From Voacanga thouarsii (taxonomy: Eukaryota; Streptophyta; Magnoliopsida; Gentianales; Apocynaceae): a stretch of DNA of 64,000 nt. Shown piece after piece: positions 45,734-58,336 of this stretch. The notes under the pieces are model-generated. The model was not told the origin of the DNA. It made no database searches and worked only from the letters and a program-made list of their open reading frames with translations. Location of the stretch: contig JANUWF010001059.1 in the NCBI GenBank assembly GCA_026120185.1, forward strand, positions 1,719,001-1,783,000. Reading direction: 5' to 3'. A program made the position numbers and the translations under genes. The first letter of the stretch is position 1. Each line of letters begins with the position of its first letter.

Positions 45734-47368
45734 ATCATAGAAGCTTTAGCTTGAGTAAATTTTATTTTGCTTGGGAAAGTATGGTTTTGTCCTTAAGGGC
45801 CTAGATTAATGTGGTGATGATGTTCTAGGAGAGACATGATAAAAGTAACCTCATTCCACTCCTTTTACTCTTCTCGAAATTCTTATAGGGAGAATCATTT
45901 TTCCTTGATCTTTAGTTTTCCTTAGTTTCAACTCATTGGTTTGATCAAGATGTTCTAGCCTTTTTCTTTCCAGAAAATTCAGTAAAGTACTGAGGTCTTT
46001 TAGGATCAAAATGTCTTGGTAAAAGACTCCTTATGGTCTGAAAAATATGGAAGAGTTGTGAGGAATTTCAAGAGGAAAAATCCCCCTAGTAAGCTTGCTG
46101 AAATTTTCCTCTAGCTTAGTTAATCTTTCTTCATAGAATGAGCTGGAATTTTCCAGCTTGTTGTACCTTCAAAGGGTCGAAATTTTTAGCCAACATTCCC
46201 TCCCAAATGCTACCAGAAAAATGGTCTTTAGGATCAGTTTGAAACCTGAAAGTGTTTGTCCAATTTCGGACTGCACAAGTTGGAGGAAAACAGGAAAAAT
46301 TCCTGTACGAAAATCAGCTTTGAGAGCTCCAAACCAAGCTGTTTTCTCCCAGATTTTGTACAGAACCTTAGCCATGTTTTTCCTCCATAAAGAAGGCTGG
46401 AAATCAGCCTTGAATACCCCTGAAATCCCCTTCAAAACTCGCTGCAAAATGGCTTTGAACAGCAGACGAAAATCTGCCAAAAAAATCACTGTGCAGCGAA
46501 ATTTCTGTGCAGATTTTTGTCCAGCTTGTTTCCTATCTCTCTTCCAGCCAAAACACCAAACGTAAGCAGTCAAAACCTTCCTTAAACCTCCATCAACAGA
46601 GATCCATTGATCCCCTTGAACTTCTGCACGAAATTCCATTAATGGCTGTCCAAAAATCTCTCAAACAAATCTCTGCAATTTAGCTTGATTGGTTTCCAAA
46701 ATTTCAGCCATCTTATTTAGTAACCTTCCATAATATTTTGCTCAATGGACCATACTTCTTCTTCATCATTGTACACCCTACTTTTGGCCACCATAAGCCT
46801 CCATAATTCAGCATTAATCCCACGAAATTCTGCTCAAACAATCACCCATGGCAGATTTCCAAAAGCTATCCAACAATCAAGATATTCTTAGAATATTTAG
46901 TTTCCAAATTCACTTCCTAAAAATATTCTTCAAAGATTGTAACAACTAACCTTTCCTTTTCCCTTCCAAATCAAAGAATCAACCTCCTAAACCCTACAGA
47001 AATTCATCTACCCATATCTCTAACAAAAATTCAGCAGCTGCGCATTACCATCTCTCAATTTTCTTCAACCTTCAAGAACACACACTACACCAAGAACACC
47101 TACTACTTCCTTTCACCTAATACCTCTCCAAATCACTTCAAACTATCTCTAAAAATTCCAGATTTCATCTATTCATTGTTGTGAGTCCATCCGTACCATT
47201 TTTAACATCAAACTCCAAAATCCAACTAGCACTTTTGGATAAAAAACCAGAAATTTCTGTTAAGGTCAAGAACACCTTCAAGGTAAATTTATTCTAACAA
47301 CTTCATCTTCTCCAATCTTGATCTCTAATGAGAACCTATGTGAATAAACATACTAATGATTTATTTTT

Positions 47369-47411
<43 letters not shown>

Positions 47412-47630
47412 GGCCGAAAATTCCCCTCTCTTGGCCGAATGACTTTTTCTCCCATGAACATGCTTTCGCCATCTCCCATGGACAAAGTTAGACATCTAGG
47501 AGTTGAGATCTACTCTAAACTCCTTCAAGTCATTCATCAACCAAGTAAGTCCCTTCAACCTTTCTTTTAAACTCTAGATTCATGGCTCTAGGATGATGAT
47601 GATAGTAGGTGGATAGCGATAGGATTTAAG

Positions 47631-47662
<32 letters not shown>

Positions 47663-49220
47663 AGATTGAAGCATGAATGTATGTATGAATATGAAGGAGA
47701 TGGGATTTATGCATGGATGGATTATCTTGGTCGATTGTATGATGATTTGAGATTTAATGCATGTCTCCATGTCATATGTAGTAGTTGTGATGAAGTATGC
47801 TAGAGATTATGTCACCTTTGGTGAATAGGATTTATATTCATGTTAGATTATTGAAGCCATGATCTTATTTATGCTAGTAGGGGTTAGATCATATTTTGAT
47901 AAATTGAGATCTATGCTTGTATGCATGATTTGGATGATTTGATGAATTGAAGGGTTGTATATGTTCATGATTGTGGTTGGCTATAGGAATATGATCATTA
48001 TCTAGTTGTCCCTAAGCTAAATTTTATTGCATTAATAAAATATTTAATAATATGATTTTTCTAGTAAAATTTTGAAAACCATGGGAAAATGTGGATTTGG
48101 TCTTTTATATAAAATAGTGATATTCTAGTCAAATAAATAATAGTTTTTGCTGGAATATATATATATATATATATATATTATATTTAAAATGATAAAATCA
48201 ATTAAAACCTTTTATGGAAATAATTATAATTAATAAAATATTTATTACTAAAAATTTAATTATTATCTTTTAATCAAAACCCATTAAGGATTTGCTTATT
48301 ATTTTTCAAGCAAGACTCATTAAATTTATTTTCAACAAATTTTAGCTATCAATTATTTTCTAACAACTAAATTATTAATAAATCATTATTTTACCTAATA
48401 CTACATTGGACCCTTTTTCAAATAAACCATAATTTATTTTTAGCAAGATTTAAACCTTCAACTTTTTGTACCTATTTCACAAACTCTAGTTATTTTAATA
48501 TCAAACTAGAATTATTTTATAAACCTTTTTATTTATTATTGAGCCTTAAAGCTTGGGACACTAGGGATATGATTGTAGTAAGTTGAGTTGGTTTTATTTG
48601 AGAAAGTGAGTCTTTAGCTTGAGTTTGATTGTGGTTTGTATTTACCCTATGCGGGTCAGGTCAGCTATTGGAGACCTTTGTTGTGAGCAAGGATCAGGTA
48701 AGCTCCTGCATAAAACCTGTTTGATGAAAAATGATTTTTTTTCTGGCAAGCCAAATGTGAAGTGCATGGTCACTCATTTTTGTAAAGGAAATTGAGGATT
48801 ATTTCCATTCTTATTTCAGACAAATAAATTATTTGAATCAAGAGGCAGTTTTACTCAAAACCTAAAACTCTTTCAAAAACCAGTTTTGCCCCAAACTTTG
48901 GAAAACCTTAATTGTCATTTTCAAGTGGAACTGTGTTTTGTTCATTTTCTCCCCAATTGGGATATGTTACGTTGAGTACTCAATAAGGGTAGGCTAGTAG
49001 TACTAGTTTTGAAGAGCAAGAGTGAGTCTTCTGGCAGGAGGCCACCTCTAGAAGATAAGCTCAACTTAAAGAAACGTCAGTACTACTTAGTCAGGCCGGT
49101 CCGAGCTAGCAGTTTGTTTTATTTCAGTCAAGTGACTATGTTTTGTCGGAATGGACACCCGATTGTTGTTTGGGTATAGAGAAGGAGGAGTATCTTGCCC
49201 GGTAGGCCGATCACCTACCT

Positions 49221-49560
49221 TTTGTCAGTCTGCACAAAGTGTTAGACATTCTGACCGGTTATGGGGCCCAACGTGTGGTAACCCATAATCCTTTCTTTCG
49301 AGTGGTTAATCTTATAAATTATGTACGGCTAGATAAGCCCAAAACGCCACTCTTATTTTTGAACATCATTCATTGTTTGCCAGTATTTCTTTTGTCAGTC
49401 TGCACAAAGTGTTAGGCATTCTGACCGGTTATGGGGCCCAACGTGTGGTAACCCATGACCACCTTTATGAGTGGTTGATTTTATTGGGCACTTGTATGGT
49501 TTCAAAAAAGAGGAAAACACCACTCTTGCTTTTGACTAATATTTATTGCTTGCCAATATT
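49221..49560. repeat. Tandem duplication of about 170 bp in the solo LTR
   Basis: The block starting TTTGTCAGTCTGCACAAAGT at 49221 starts again at 49391. Both include CCCAACGTGTGGTAACCCAT. The second unit diverges in its middle. The other LTR copies have one unit. Confidence 0.85.
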
Positions 49561-49971
49561 TCTTTTATAAAGATTTCACACTTTGCATCCACGAACTGTT
49601 TTCATTGAACACCCAAAGCACACACGGACTTACTGAGATTTCTGTCTCATCACCTTTTTACCATGATTTCAGGTCGATCCTGCTGTGGGGATGAGTAGCT
49701 AGTGTTATCTGCCTTGGAAGAGAATGTGTCTTTTGATTTTATGTATTGCTTTAGGGAGATGAGAGTGGATAATTTTATTTATGGATTTGTTTCCTTTTGG
49801 GAATTCGTGGATTTATTCTTGGGTTGTAATAAATCTTAAGTTGAAGTATTATTTTTATTATTTTTATTCCGCTATTTTATTTGTGTGACCTCGTTATAAA
49901 GACCCCTTGTCCTTTGGACGGGGCGACATCCCGGGCCCCAGTGGGCCTAGGTAGCGGGGTGTTACATTCTC

Positions 49972-51157
49972 CATTATTGCAAAGATCATATCTTCCCTTC
50001 AAACTTTAGATACAACCCTTATCATTCATACCCTTTGAAAATAATTCCAAACCTTGAAACATTGGCTAAGGTATCACAAAACTCTTGAAGTCAAATTAAT
50101 CAAATGGATACCTTAGTCTAAGAAAGTTATTTCACTTTTCAAGTAAAAACATAGATAACATGAATCACATAGGTCAAGCCATCTACCAACTCAAGCATTA
50201 TAAATCCAAAAATTGCACCCTTAAGTTATGATGTGAGAAAAGGACTCCAAATTGTTTCTCTTAAAGTTTTCCAATGACTTAGGGAATTGGTAGCCTCAAG
50301 TGCATGGATTTCTCTTCACACACCGTATTGGCCCTCTTTACAACCATCACTCACCATTTTTTATTCACAATTCTTTTTCTACGCTCTTGCTTGCCTTTTT
50401 ACCTTCAAGATAGCCTCAAGAGAATGCACCAAATATACTTGCTACTTCTCCCCATGTTGACCCATTTTTCAGCTAAAGGTCTTCAAATATCATTAATAAG
50501 AATCTTTTCTCTAATTCGCACTAACAATAGTGTTGTTTTCACTCATCGTTTGTTTCTCAACTCTAATCACATTTTTCAACATTCTCCTCAATCTTTTCTT
50601 TCAAAGATATTTTTACAGCTCACATTTTTTTTCCATCATAACTCAAAGCTAGCAAAATTTAAACTTATAATATAAGAGTTAGCCAATAAACTCTTCCCAT
50701 ATTCCTCATATCCTCTTTATTTAAACTAGATGAGTCAAATAACATTCAAACACCAATGCATAAACAAGATTAATCAAAATTCTCAAGTCTTGACAAATAT
50801 CTTATCTAATAAAACCAATTTCATCAAACTCCACCTAATGAATGACAAAACTCATATCCAAGTAAGAAAAAGAATTACAACCTTGCTTTTGAAAAATTTT
50901 CACAAAAAATAATATGGAATTTTTTTATATGGAAAAGTATTTCTTCAACCTCATTCTCCCTCCCCCCCCCCAGTACACTGAAACTAGACATTATCCTCAA
51001 TGGCCAAAAAATATACATAAGAAAACATCTCCAAAGGAACCAAAAATAATAAAGGGGTAGAAAGTTTAAGCAACACTTCCCAAGTGCAATAAAGTACCAT
51101 TAGATAGCAAAACTAGAAATAGAGAGAAGGCCTTGTTCAAGGGGACTTTATTCCTAC
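49972..51157 (-). other. Interior of the Tat-like element, middle part
   Basis: About 1.2 kb without convincing coding sequence on either strand. The open frame at 50304-50675 is AT-rich, lacks a known motif and runs against the element's direction. A poly-C run lies at about 50959-50972. Confidence 0.5.
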
Positions 51158-52233
51158 TGTTAGCCCTAATGGTGGTCTCCTATGTTTTGACATATGACAA
51201 ACATTGATGAAGACTAACTTATGTGATCTATATGTGATAGGATATGTTTGACCTTAGTTCTTCAAAGGCGTGCAAATAAGATTGCTAAGAAACTCTTGAA
51301 CAATAAAATCTAAGAACGGGTGATCAAGTAGAAGACCAAGCTTAAGAGATTTCATACCAAGAAGTCCTTGTGGAAGAATTTTAGACGAGGAATCATTATT
51401 AAGGTATTTCTTATAAATTCCTATGTCTCTTTACCTTATAATTCAATTTATGTATACCTTGAAGCACACAAACAAAAAGATTTCAACATTTTATATATCA
51501 AAATTTTGGATTAAGTAGTTTGGATAGTTCGCATCCAAAAGATTAGTCCAAAATCCTGTGAACACTGTCAAATCATTTCTTCCTAAAAAAGTGTCATTTT
51601 GGACTTAACTTTTGGATGCACCATCGTCCGAATCATGAGTCCAAAATGTGGGTAAATCTGATACTGAAAAGTAGCTATTTTATAGCCGTTGGTACTTTAC
51701 TTCATGACTCTATATAAGGCTTCTAAACTCGATTTGACTGCAAATTTTTGCCCTATCCTTTTAAGAAACACTCTTGCTTTATAGAAAAGAAAAATCTCCT
51801 TTATCAAAGTGTTTCAAAGTGAAATCAAATTGTGTCTTAAAGATAAAAGTGTTTGTGCTTGTTCTCGGTGCACATCTGCTCAAAAAAGTGAGGCTTTATT
51901 GTTCCATTCATTTTCAATCTCTTTTGTATACCAAGGCTGTGGTGTAAAACCTATCTGGGGTGAGCCTTGAAATCTGGTTGAAATTCCTTAAACGTGAGCT
52001 TAAGGTAGTGGATGTAGATCTTGGTAGATTGAACCACTGTACATTTCGTGTCTCATTTCTCTTCATATAGCATTAATTGCACCGTGATTCTTATCTTAGA
52101 CTGAATCTGGATATTTCTTACAGTTTCCTTAGATAGCTTTCTCTGTTGCCGTGTAGTTGGTCCAAGAAACTTGAAAAATATTTTTATTCTGTAAAACTAA
52201 TTTCTTAAAAATTTTAGTTTGCCAAAAACCTTA
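51158..52233 (+). repeat. 5' LTR of the SIRE-type element, 3' end deleted
   Basis: Starts TGTTAGCCCTAATGG. TATA-like TATATAAGG at 51711-51719. Relative to 61388-62586 it lacks the last stretch (the poly-C and AAGGTTTTTCA end) and about 100 bp matching 62190-62290. PBS and the gag start are gone, so one deletion removed the LTR end through early gag. Confidence 0.87.
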
Positions 52234-53044
52234 TTTTATGCTAAAAAGGGAATAGCACTAATAGCTGAAAAAGAGGATGCAAGAACTAATCAATCAGATA
52301 GTAGTGATGAAACTGAAGTAGACAATGAAGATCTAGCAATGATAGCAAAGAAATTTAGAAGGATGTTCAACAAATGGAACTTCAAAAGAGGAAAGAAGTT
52401 TGCAAAAAGGAAAGGACAATCCTCAGCATTCAAGCCTTAATGTTATGAATGCAAAGGCACTGAATACTTCATTGCTGACTGTCCAGTTGCAAAAGAAAAG
52501 AAAGGTAGAATGTTTAAAAAGAAGAAGAAGGATCTGAAGGCAAAGAAAGGCAAAGGATTGATAGGGACTTGGGACCAAAATGGGTCTGAGTCTGAAGAAG
52601 ATGATTCTGAAAACGAAACCGCCAACATATGCTTCATAGCCATGGAAAACGAGATAAACTCTACTACCATTGATTTCATGTCTAATTCGCATATATCTAA
52701 ACATGAAAAGTATGATGATCCAAATGAGTTGCTATTTGATATGTTCCATGAACTAAAAAAGCTATCCAAAAAAAATAAAGAAATGAAATTGAAGATTGAT
52801 TGTTTGTTAAATTAAAATGAAAAGTTGTTGAGTGAGAACAAAATGTCTTTAGAGTCACACATATGTGCTATTATGGGAAAAAAAAATGTGATCATGACTA
52901 TATTATAGTATGTATCTCTAGAAAATGAAAGTTTGTATGATAAAATTCATTCTCTAACCCCATGGACCCAAGAAAATATGGGTACCAAGAATCACTTTTC
53001 TTTCTCATGTATAGGCATATTCATTGTAGAAATTAAGTTTCACC
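52234..53044 (+). pseudogene. gag: gag of the SIRE-type element, N-terminally deleted
   Basis: Starts mid-gag. A charged region (DSSDETEVDNEDLAMIAKK) is followed by a degenerate zinc knuckle CYECKGTEYFIADCP (CX2CX4-F-X4C, His lost) at about 52441-52485, then Lys-rich and acidic stretches and a possible coiled-coil linker (HELKKLSKKNKEMKLKID). Stops TAA 52438 and TAA 52813 both fit Gln-to-stop C-to-T changes in the same frame. Confidence 0.82.
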
Positions 53045-54483
53045 AAGTGGTTCTTAGACACCGGTTGTTCAAGACATATGACTAGAAATGCAGCCTTGTT
53101 AGAAGATGTGCAAACCACAAATGAAGGATTCGTTACATTTGGAGACAAAAAGAAAGGAAAAATTCTTAGCATAGGTAACATTGGTAAAGGTTCCTCAACC
53201 ATTATAAAACAAGTATTACTAATTGATGAGCTGAAATATAATTTGTTTAGCATTAGCCAACTATGTGACAATGGCTGCAAAGTCATTTTTGAAAAGGATT
53301 CGTACTTTATCATAGATAGCACAATGTTTGAAACAATCTTTATTACCAACCATGTCGAAATTATGTATGTATTTTGTCTAAATGATCTTATAGCTCATGA
53401 TATTAGATGCCTCTCTGTACATAACAATGATGGTTACCTTTGGCATAGAAGATTAGGTCATGTATCTTTTGATTTGCTAAATAAATTATCCTCAAAAAAG
53501 CTTGTTAGGAGATTGCCCAAAATGAAGTATGATAAAAGCAAAATTTATTATGCATGCCAATTTGGAAAACAAATCAAAACTACCTTTAAACCCAAGAAAA
53601 TGATTTCAACCTCAAAACCTCTTGAATTAATTCATATGGATTTGTTTGGACCAATGAGGATTGTTATCCTTGGCAGTAAAAAGTATGCATATGTGCTACT
53701 TGATGACTTCTCTAGATTTACTTGGACATTATTTCTTGGACAAAAGGATGAAGCCTTTTCGGAATTTTCAAAATTGATCAAACGCGTCCAAAACTCTATT
53801 AGATGCAAACTAATTTTTATTAGAAGTGATAATGGTAGAGAATTTTGCAACAATGAATTTACATACTTTTGTGATGAAAATAGAGTATTTCATAATTTTT
53901 CAACAGCCAAAACACCTCAACAAAATGGTATTGTTGAGAGGAAAATCGAACATTGCAAGAAATAGTTAGATCCATAATTTGTCAAAATGCCCTTTCAAAA
54001 TACTTTTGGGCTGAAGCTATTATTACAACATGCTATATTGTAAACCGAGTAATGTTGATACCGTTTTTTAGAAAAACACCCTTTGAACTTATGTTTGACA
54101 AAATTCCATCAATCTCCTATTTTAAAGTGATCGGCTACAAATGTTTTGTCCTTAATACCCTAGACAATCTTGAAAATTTTGATAGTAAGTCCGATGAGGC
54201 TATATTTCTTAGATACTCTTCCAATAAAAAGTCATATAGAGTGTACAATAAAAGAATGCTTTGTATGGAAGAATCCGTACATGTTGTTTTTTATGAATCT
54301 AACATTTATGCTCTAATGAAAGATGATGATGATGTAGGAGGTTCAAAAGAAGTAAGAAAAGACCAACTCAAAGCTTCACTTCTAGATACTTATGCAAAAG
54401 AAGAAGAAATTGAAGATCAACAAGTTGAACAAGAAAGACAACAAACTAAAAAGTCCACAGATCAACAATTACCAAAGGATTGA
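53045..54483 (+). pseudogene. pol: Protease, pre-integrase and integrase of the SIRE-type element
   Basis: The protease site FLDTGCSRHMT is intact (catalytic Asp codon 53057-53059). The pre-integrase finger has LWHRRLGHVS and ACQFGKQ, where the first finger Cys is Tyr (YYACQ). The integrase core has Asp in HMDLFGPM, Asp in RSDNGREF and Glu in PQQNGIVER. A one-base loss near 53945 shifts the frame. The rest continues from about 53953 (IVNRVMLIPF, GYKCFVLNT, FLRYSSNKKSYRVYN) with an acidic linker ending at TGA 54481-54483. Confidence 0.88.
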
Positions 54484-55557
54484 AAATACAAAACCAGTCA
54501 TCCTAAAGAAAAAATCATTGGTAATCTAAGCTATGGAGTTAAAACTAGATACTATTTCATAGATAACTTTACTCTTCTCTCAAGTATAAAACCTAACCGT
54601 ATTGATGTAGCACTGCATGATAAATTTTGGATAATTGCTATGCATGAAGAACTAAACCAATTTGAAAGAAATCAAGTTTGGAAACTTGTCCCTAGACCAC
54701 ATGATCATCCGATTATTGGTACCAAATAGATATTTAGAAACAAACTTGATGAAAATGGAGCTGTCATTAGAAATAAAGCTAGACTGGTCACCCAAGGATT
54801 CAATCAAGAAGAGGGCATTGATTATGATGAGACATTTGTTCCCATTGCTAGACTAGAATCTATAAAAATGCTTCTTACTTTTGCTTCCTTCAAAATTTTC
54901 ATGCTCTATCAAATGGATGTTAAGTGTGCATTCCTAAATGGTTTTATTGAGGAGGAGGTGTATGTAGAACAACCTCCTAGTTTTATTCATGAGCACTTTC
55001 CAAATTATATTTTCAAACTTTCTAAGGCTCTTTATGGGTTAAAATAAGCTCAATGAGCTTGGTATGAGAGGCTTAGTGGATTCTTGCTTTCAAAAGGGTT
55101 TTCAAGAGGCTTGATCGATACCACTTTGTTTTTCAAATTTGATAAATTTGGTGATCTACTTATTGCTCAAATTTATGTTAATGACACTATTTTTTGTGCT
55201 ACTAATAATTCCTTGTGCAAGATGTTTTCTAAGACAATGCAAGAAGAATTCGAAGTGAGCATGATGGGAGAACTAAATTTCTTCCTCGGACTGCAAATTA
55301 AGTAAACCAATGATGGAATTTTCATAAATCAAGCTAAGTAAGCCAAGAAGCTACTCAAAAGGTTTGGTATGAACGAAGCCAAAGAAATCTGAACACCTAT
55401 GAGTACTTCTATAAAACTTGACAAAGATGAAAAGGCTAAGAAAGTAAATGAACATAAGTATAGAGGTATGATTGAAAGCTTACTCTATCTCACCGCTAGT
55501 AAGCCTGATATTATGTTTTCAGTTTGTCTTTGTACCCGATTTCAATCATGTCCAAAG
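54484..55557 (+). pseudogene. pol: Reverse transcriptase of the SIRE-type element, active site mutated
   Basis: Copia RT blocks VWKLVPRP, RNKARLVTQGFNQEEGIDY, ETFVPIARLESI, QMDVKCAFLNGFIEEEVYV and ELNFFLGLQIK in one frame. The catalytic YVDD is YVND at 55174-55185, so one metal-binding Asp is lost. Stops at about 54727 (TAG for Trp), 55045, 55054, 55303, 55339 and 55390. It ends where the solo LTR starts, within the RT C-terminus (CLCTRFQSCPK). Confidence 0.9.
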
Positions 55558-56920
55558 TGTTAGTGTTGTGCCCAAGAGGCAATCACTTGTATATTATATA
55601 TAACATATTTTATTTTAATATGAGGCATTATTTATCTTACAGTTTTTTTTGTTTACTTTTAAGTAATATAACTGTTCGATAAAGTCCCTAGTACAACACT
55701 GTGTTAAGAAAATCATGATAAGATCATGATATGAGATTCCTACTACACTGTATAGTGTTAGCACTTAAATAATCCCTAGTCGTAGTATTAATAAGACAGG
55801 ATATTATTAATGTGTTAAGACTAGCATGTGTTAGACTTCCTGATTTGATCAAGCGGTGGTTATCATATCCATGAATATTGAGATATTCAAAGTTAACATA
55901 TAGATGCTTGTTAATGGAATAAATTCATTGGATGACCTAACTTTGAGATAATCACATGGATAACTATTTAGTGCCAGTGATATAATCTTAATATAACAAA
56001 CATGCAAGTATCCTTAGACTTGAAATCTCCAAAGTACTTTATTTGCTGAGCATTATACTTTGATTCTAATCTCTGAAGCTCGATCGAGGGCTGTCTATGG
56101 AATGGATATTGGGTACATTGTGAGGTAAACAAAAGTAGTTGAGAGGGTCAATAAAGGATTCACCACTCCTAATAGTAGGGGCGAATATCTCACGGCTACT
56201 TGTAGGAATTACTACTCGAGAAGTCCTTGGCCAAGGCATATGTGAATTGGAAATAGTTCCAATTGACACACATCTAGAGTAGTGGGTTCCTAGTACAAGT
56301 ACTATTGTATTCGGGCTAAAATTAATTCTAGAGGGAGTTAGCACTAATTCCGTACTCCAAACCCAATAAAATATTATATGGTGAAAGGAGTTAATTGCAC
56401 TGAAATTTGTTATTGAAGGGTTCATGTCAAGCCACTTGACTTCCTGGACTCTTGGGTGGTCATGATGTGTTACTAGTTACCGCTCATGATATGGGAATAT
56501 GGGTTTATTAATTGATGAATTAATAAACCAATCTTGATTAGAATTAATAGGATTAATTCTAGTTAATTATGAATTATTAATCTCAAAGACGTTTGGATTA
56601 ATTTATATTCGCTACCAATTGACCAAGAAACCTAATATGTCACACACAATAGAGGATTATATACTCAAGATATTATTTAATAACATAGTGGGGTTAATTA
56701 CGAGAAGGAGAAGTTGTTGTGGATAAATTATAATTAGTTATAATTTATGGTCCAAATTATAATTGTGAGAACTTGATGTTTCCAATTACAATTAGGGAAT
56801 TCTAATAAGATTAGATTTCTCAATTTTTATAGGGGTTTTTTATTATTATTTTTTTTGTTATATGATGATATGGCTGGCACCCCTAGCTGTGAGTAAGACA
56901 CACGAACTTCTCTCTCTCTA

Positions 56921-56975
<55 letters not shown>

Positions 56976-57316
56976 GCTAAAAAACGTGAAGAACCCTAGC
57001 TGCCATCTTTTTCTGCTAGCACAAAAAATCTTGGTGCTTGAGTATATCCTCTGTGCAGATTACTGTTAGAGATAATCACACACTATGATTATAATGGTTA
57101 GACGTTCAACTTACTTGGAGGTTGATCAAGAGGATTGCTAGATCGCACCTCGACTTGAAGAAAAAATTTTTATTCTTCGGACGAACAAAGAAAGGTAAAA
57201 AGCTGTTACCTTTGATCTATTTATGTCTTGTTTTTCACACATATGTGGGTCCTGGGATGGTATCTCTTTTTATTTTTCACTGCGCCGTATAGGATACGAG
57301 CTTGAGATACCCAACA
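55558..57316 (+). repeat. Copia-type solo LTR inside the SIRE-type element
   Basis: 1,759 bp, TSD CAAAG (55553-55557, 57317-57321), starts TGTTAGTGTTGTGCCC, ends GATACCCAACA. It is the family of the minus-strand copia element (both its LTR fragments align here). Contains a (TC)n run at about 56912-56969. Confidence 0.94.
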
Positions 57317-57882
57317 CAAAGGAATCACACTTATGTGCAGTAAAACGCATTATTCGATATCTAATCGGTACACATGATTATGGCTTATGGTATCTTTACA
57401 CTAACACATTTGATCTTATAGGATACACTGATGTGGATTATGCAGGCTGCAAAGTGGAAAGAAAAAGCACAAGTGGTCATTGTCAATTTCTTGGACACTC
57501 TCTAATGTCATGGCACCGCAAGAAGCAAGCATGTGTATCCTTATCCACAACTGAGGCTGAATATATTGCAGTCGGCAGCTGTTGCACACAAATCTTGTGG
57601 ATGAAAAATACATTGCTTGATTTTGGTCTTAATTTTAATTGCGTACCCATATTATATGACATTACAAGTTCTAGTAATCTGACTAAGAATCTTGTTCAAC
57701 ATTCTAGGACCAACCATATAGAATTTAAACATCATTTTATCCTTGATTATGTGCTTAAAGGCGATGTGTGTGTTGAATATATTTCAACTGATGAACAACT
57801 TATCGACATCTTTACAAAACCTCTGGTCGAAGAAAGATTCAACAATCTGAGAAGAGGTTTGAGAATTAAAAAAATCACATGA
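57317..57882 (+). pseudogene. pol: RNase H of the SIRE-type element
   Basis: Continues RT after the TSD: CAVKRIIRYLIGTHDYGLWY, YTDVDYAGCKVERKSTSGHC, LSTTEAEYIAVGSCC and a final DIFTKPLVEERFNNLRRGL. The catalytic Asp and Glu of these motifs are present. The reading frame is open to TGA 57880-57882. Part of a broken polyprotein. Confidence 0.88.
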
Positions 57883-58336
57883 CTAACCTGTTTGCATAAG
57901 TTTTTTTTATCTTACAGAATCACTGAAGATAAAGATTTTGCATGCAGTGTTTGAGTCCAAAACCCACTTCCAAAACTCATCCTGAAGAAGTTCGATTTAG
58001 ATGTATATTTCGGATCGGGCTTGAATCCAAAATGGAATCATCTTTGATGTTTCGTATTTTCCTTTTAAAATATCTGCTTCCATATTTTCATGTTTGAATT
58101 TCAAAATGCTTAGGCTTTTCTCAAGACGGCGTTTTTGAAATCTCTAAGTAAAGTGGCATTCTCAATGTACTTAAGTGCACTTCTATAGCAGCTTTCTAGG
58201 TACTCACAAAGGGCTTTCATTTCCTTCTCTCTTCCAAACTCTGAAACCGAAAATTCCTCACTCCACCTTCCTCAGAATTCTCTGAGCTCTTCCTCTTTGA
58301 ACAACTAAGTGTCAAAACCCTTATCTTCTCAGCAAA
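57883..58336 (+). other. Spacer after pol in the SIRE-type element
   Basis: Noncoding, T-rich, stops in all frames. No promoter or other feature I can support. Confidence 0.6.

Larger units (their letters stand above)
45426..49966 (+). repeat. Solo LTR of the outer Tekay-like family
   Basis: 4,541 bp, TSD TTCTC (45421-45425, 49967-49971). Same start (TGTGAAACCCC) and end (GGGGTGTTACA) as 560-3781 and 22906-27204. It retains the segment missing from 560-3781. It has a tandem duplication (49221 to about 49560). Around 49010-49090 it is closer to the inner chromovirus LTR (TCTTCTGGCAGGAGGCCACC) than to the outer copies, suggesting a subfamily or recombinant. Contains (TC)n 47363-47409 and (AT)n 47629-47657. 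Confidence 0.93.

Noticed and set aside
50304..50675. 123-codon open frame
   Set aside because: AT-rich, no recognised domain, opposite in direction to the host element and within its noncoding interior.
56912..56969. CRISPR-like or regulatory array from TC repeats
   Set aside because: Plain (TC)n microsatellite with no spacers, inside a solo LTR.
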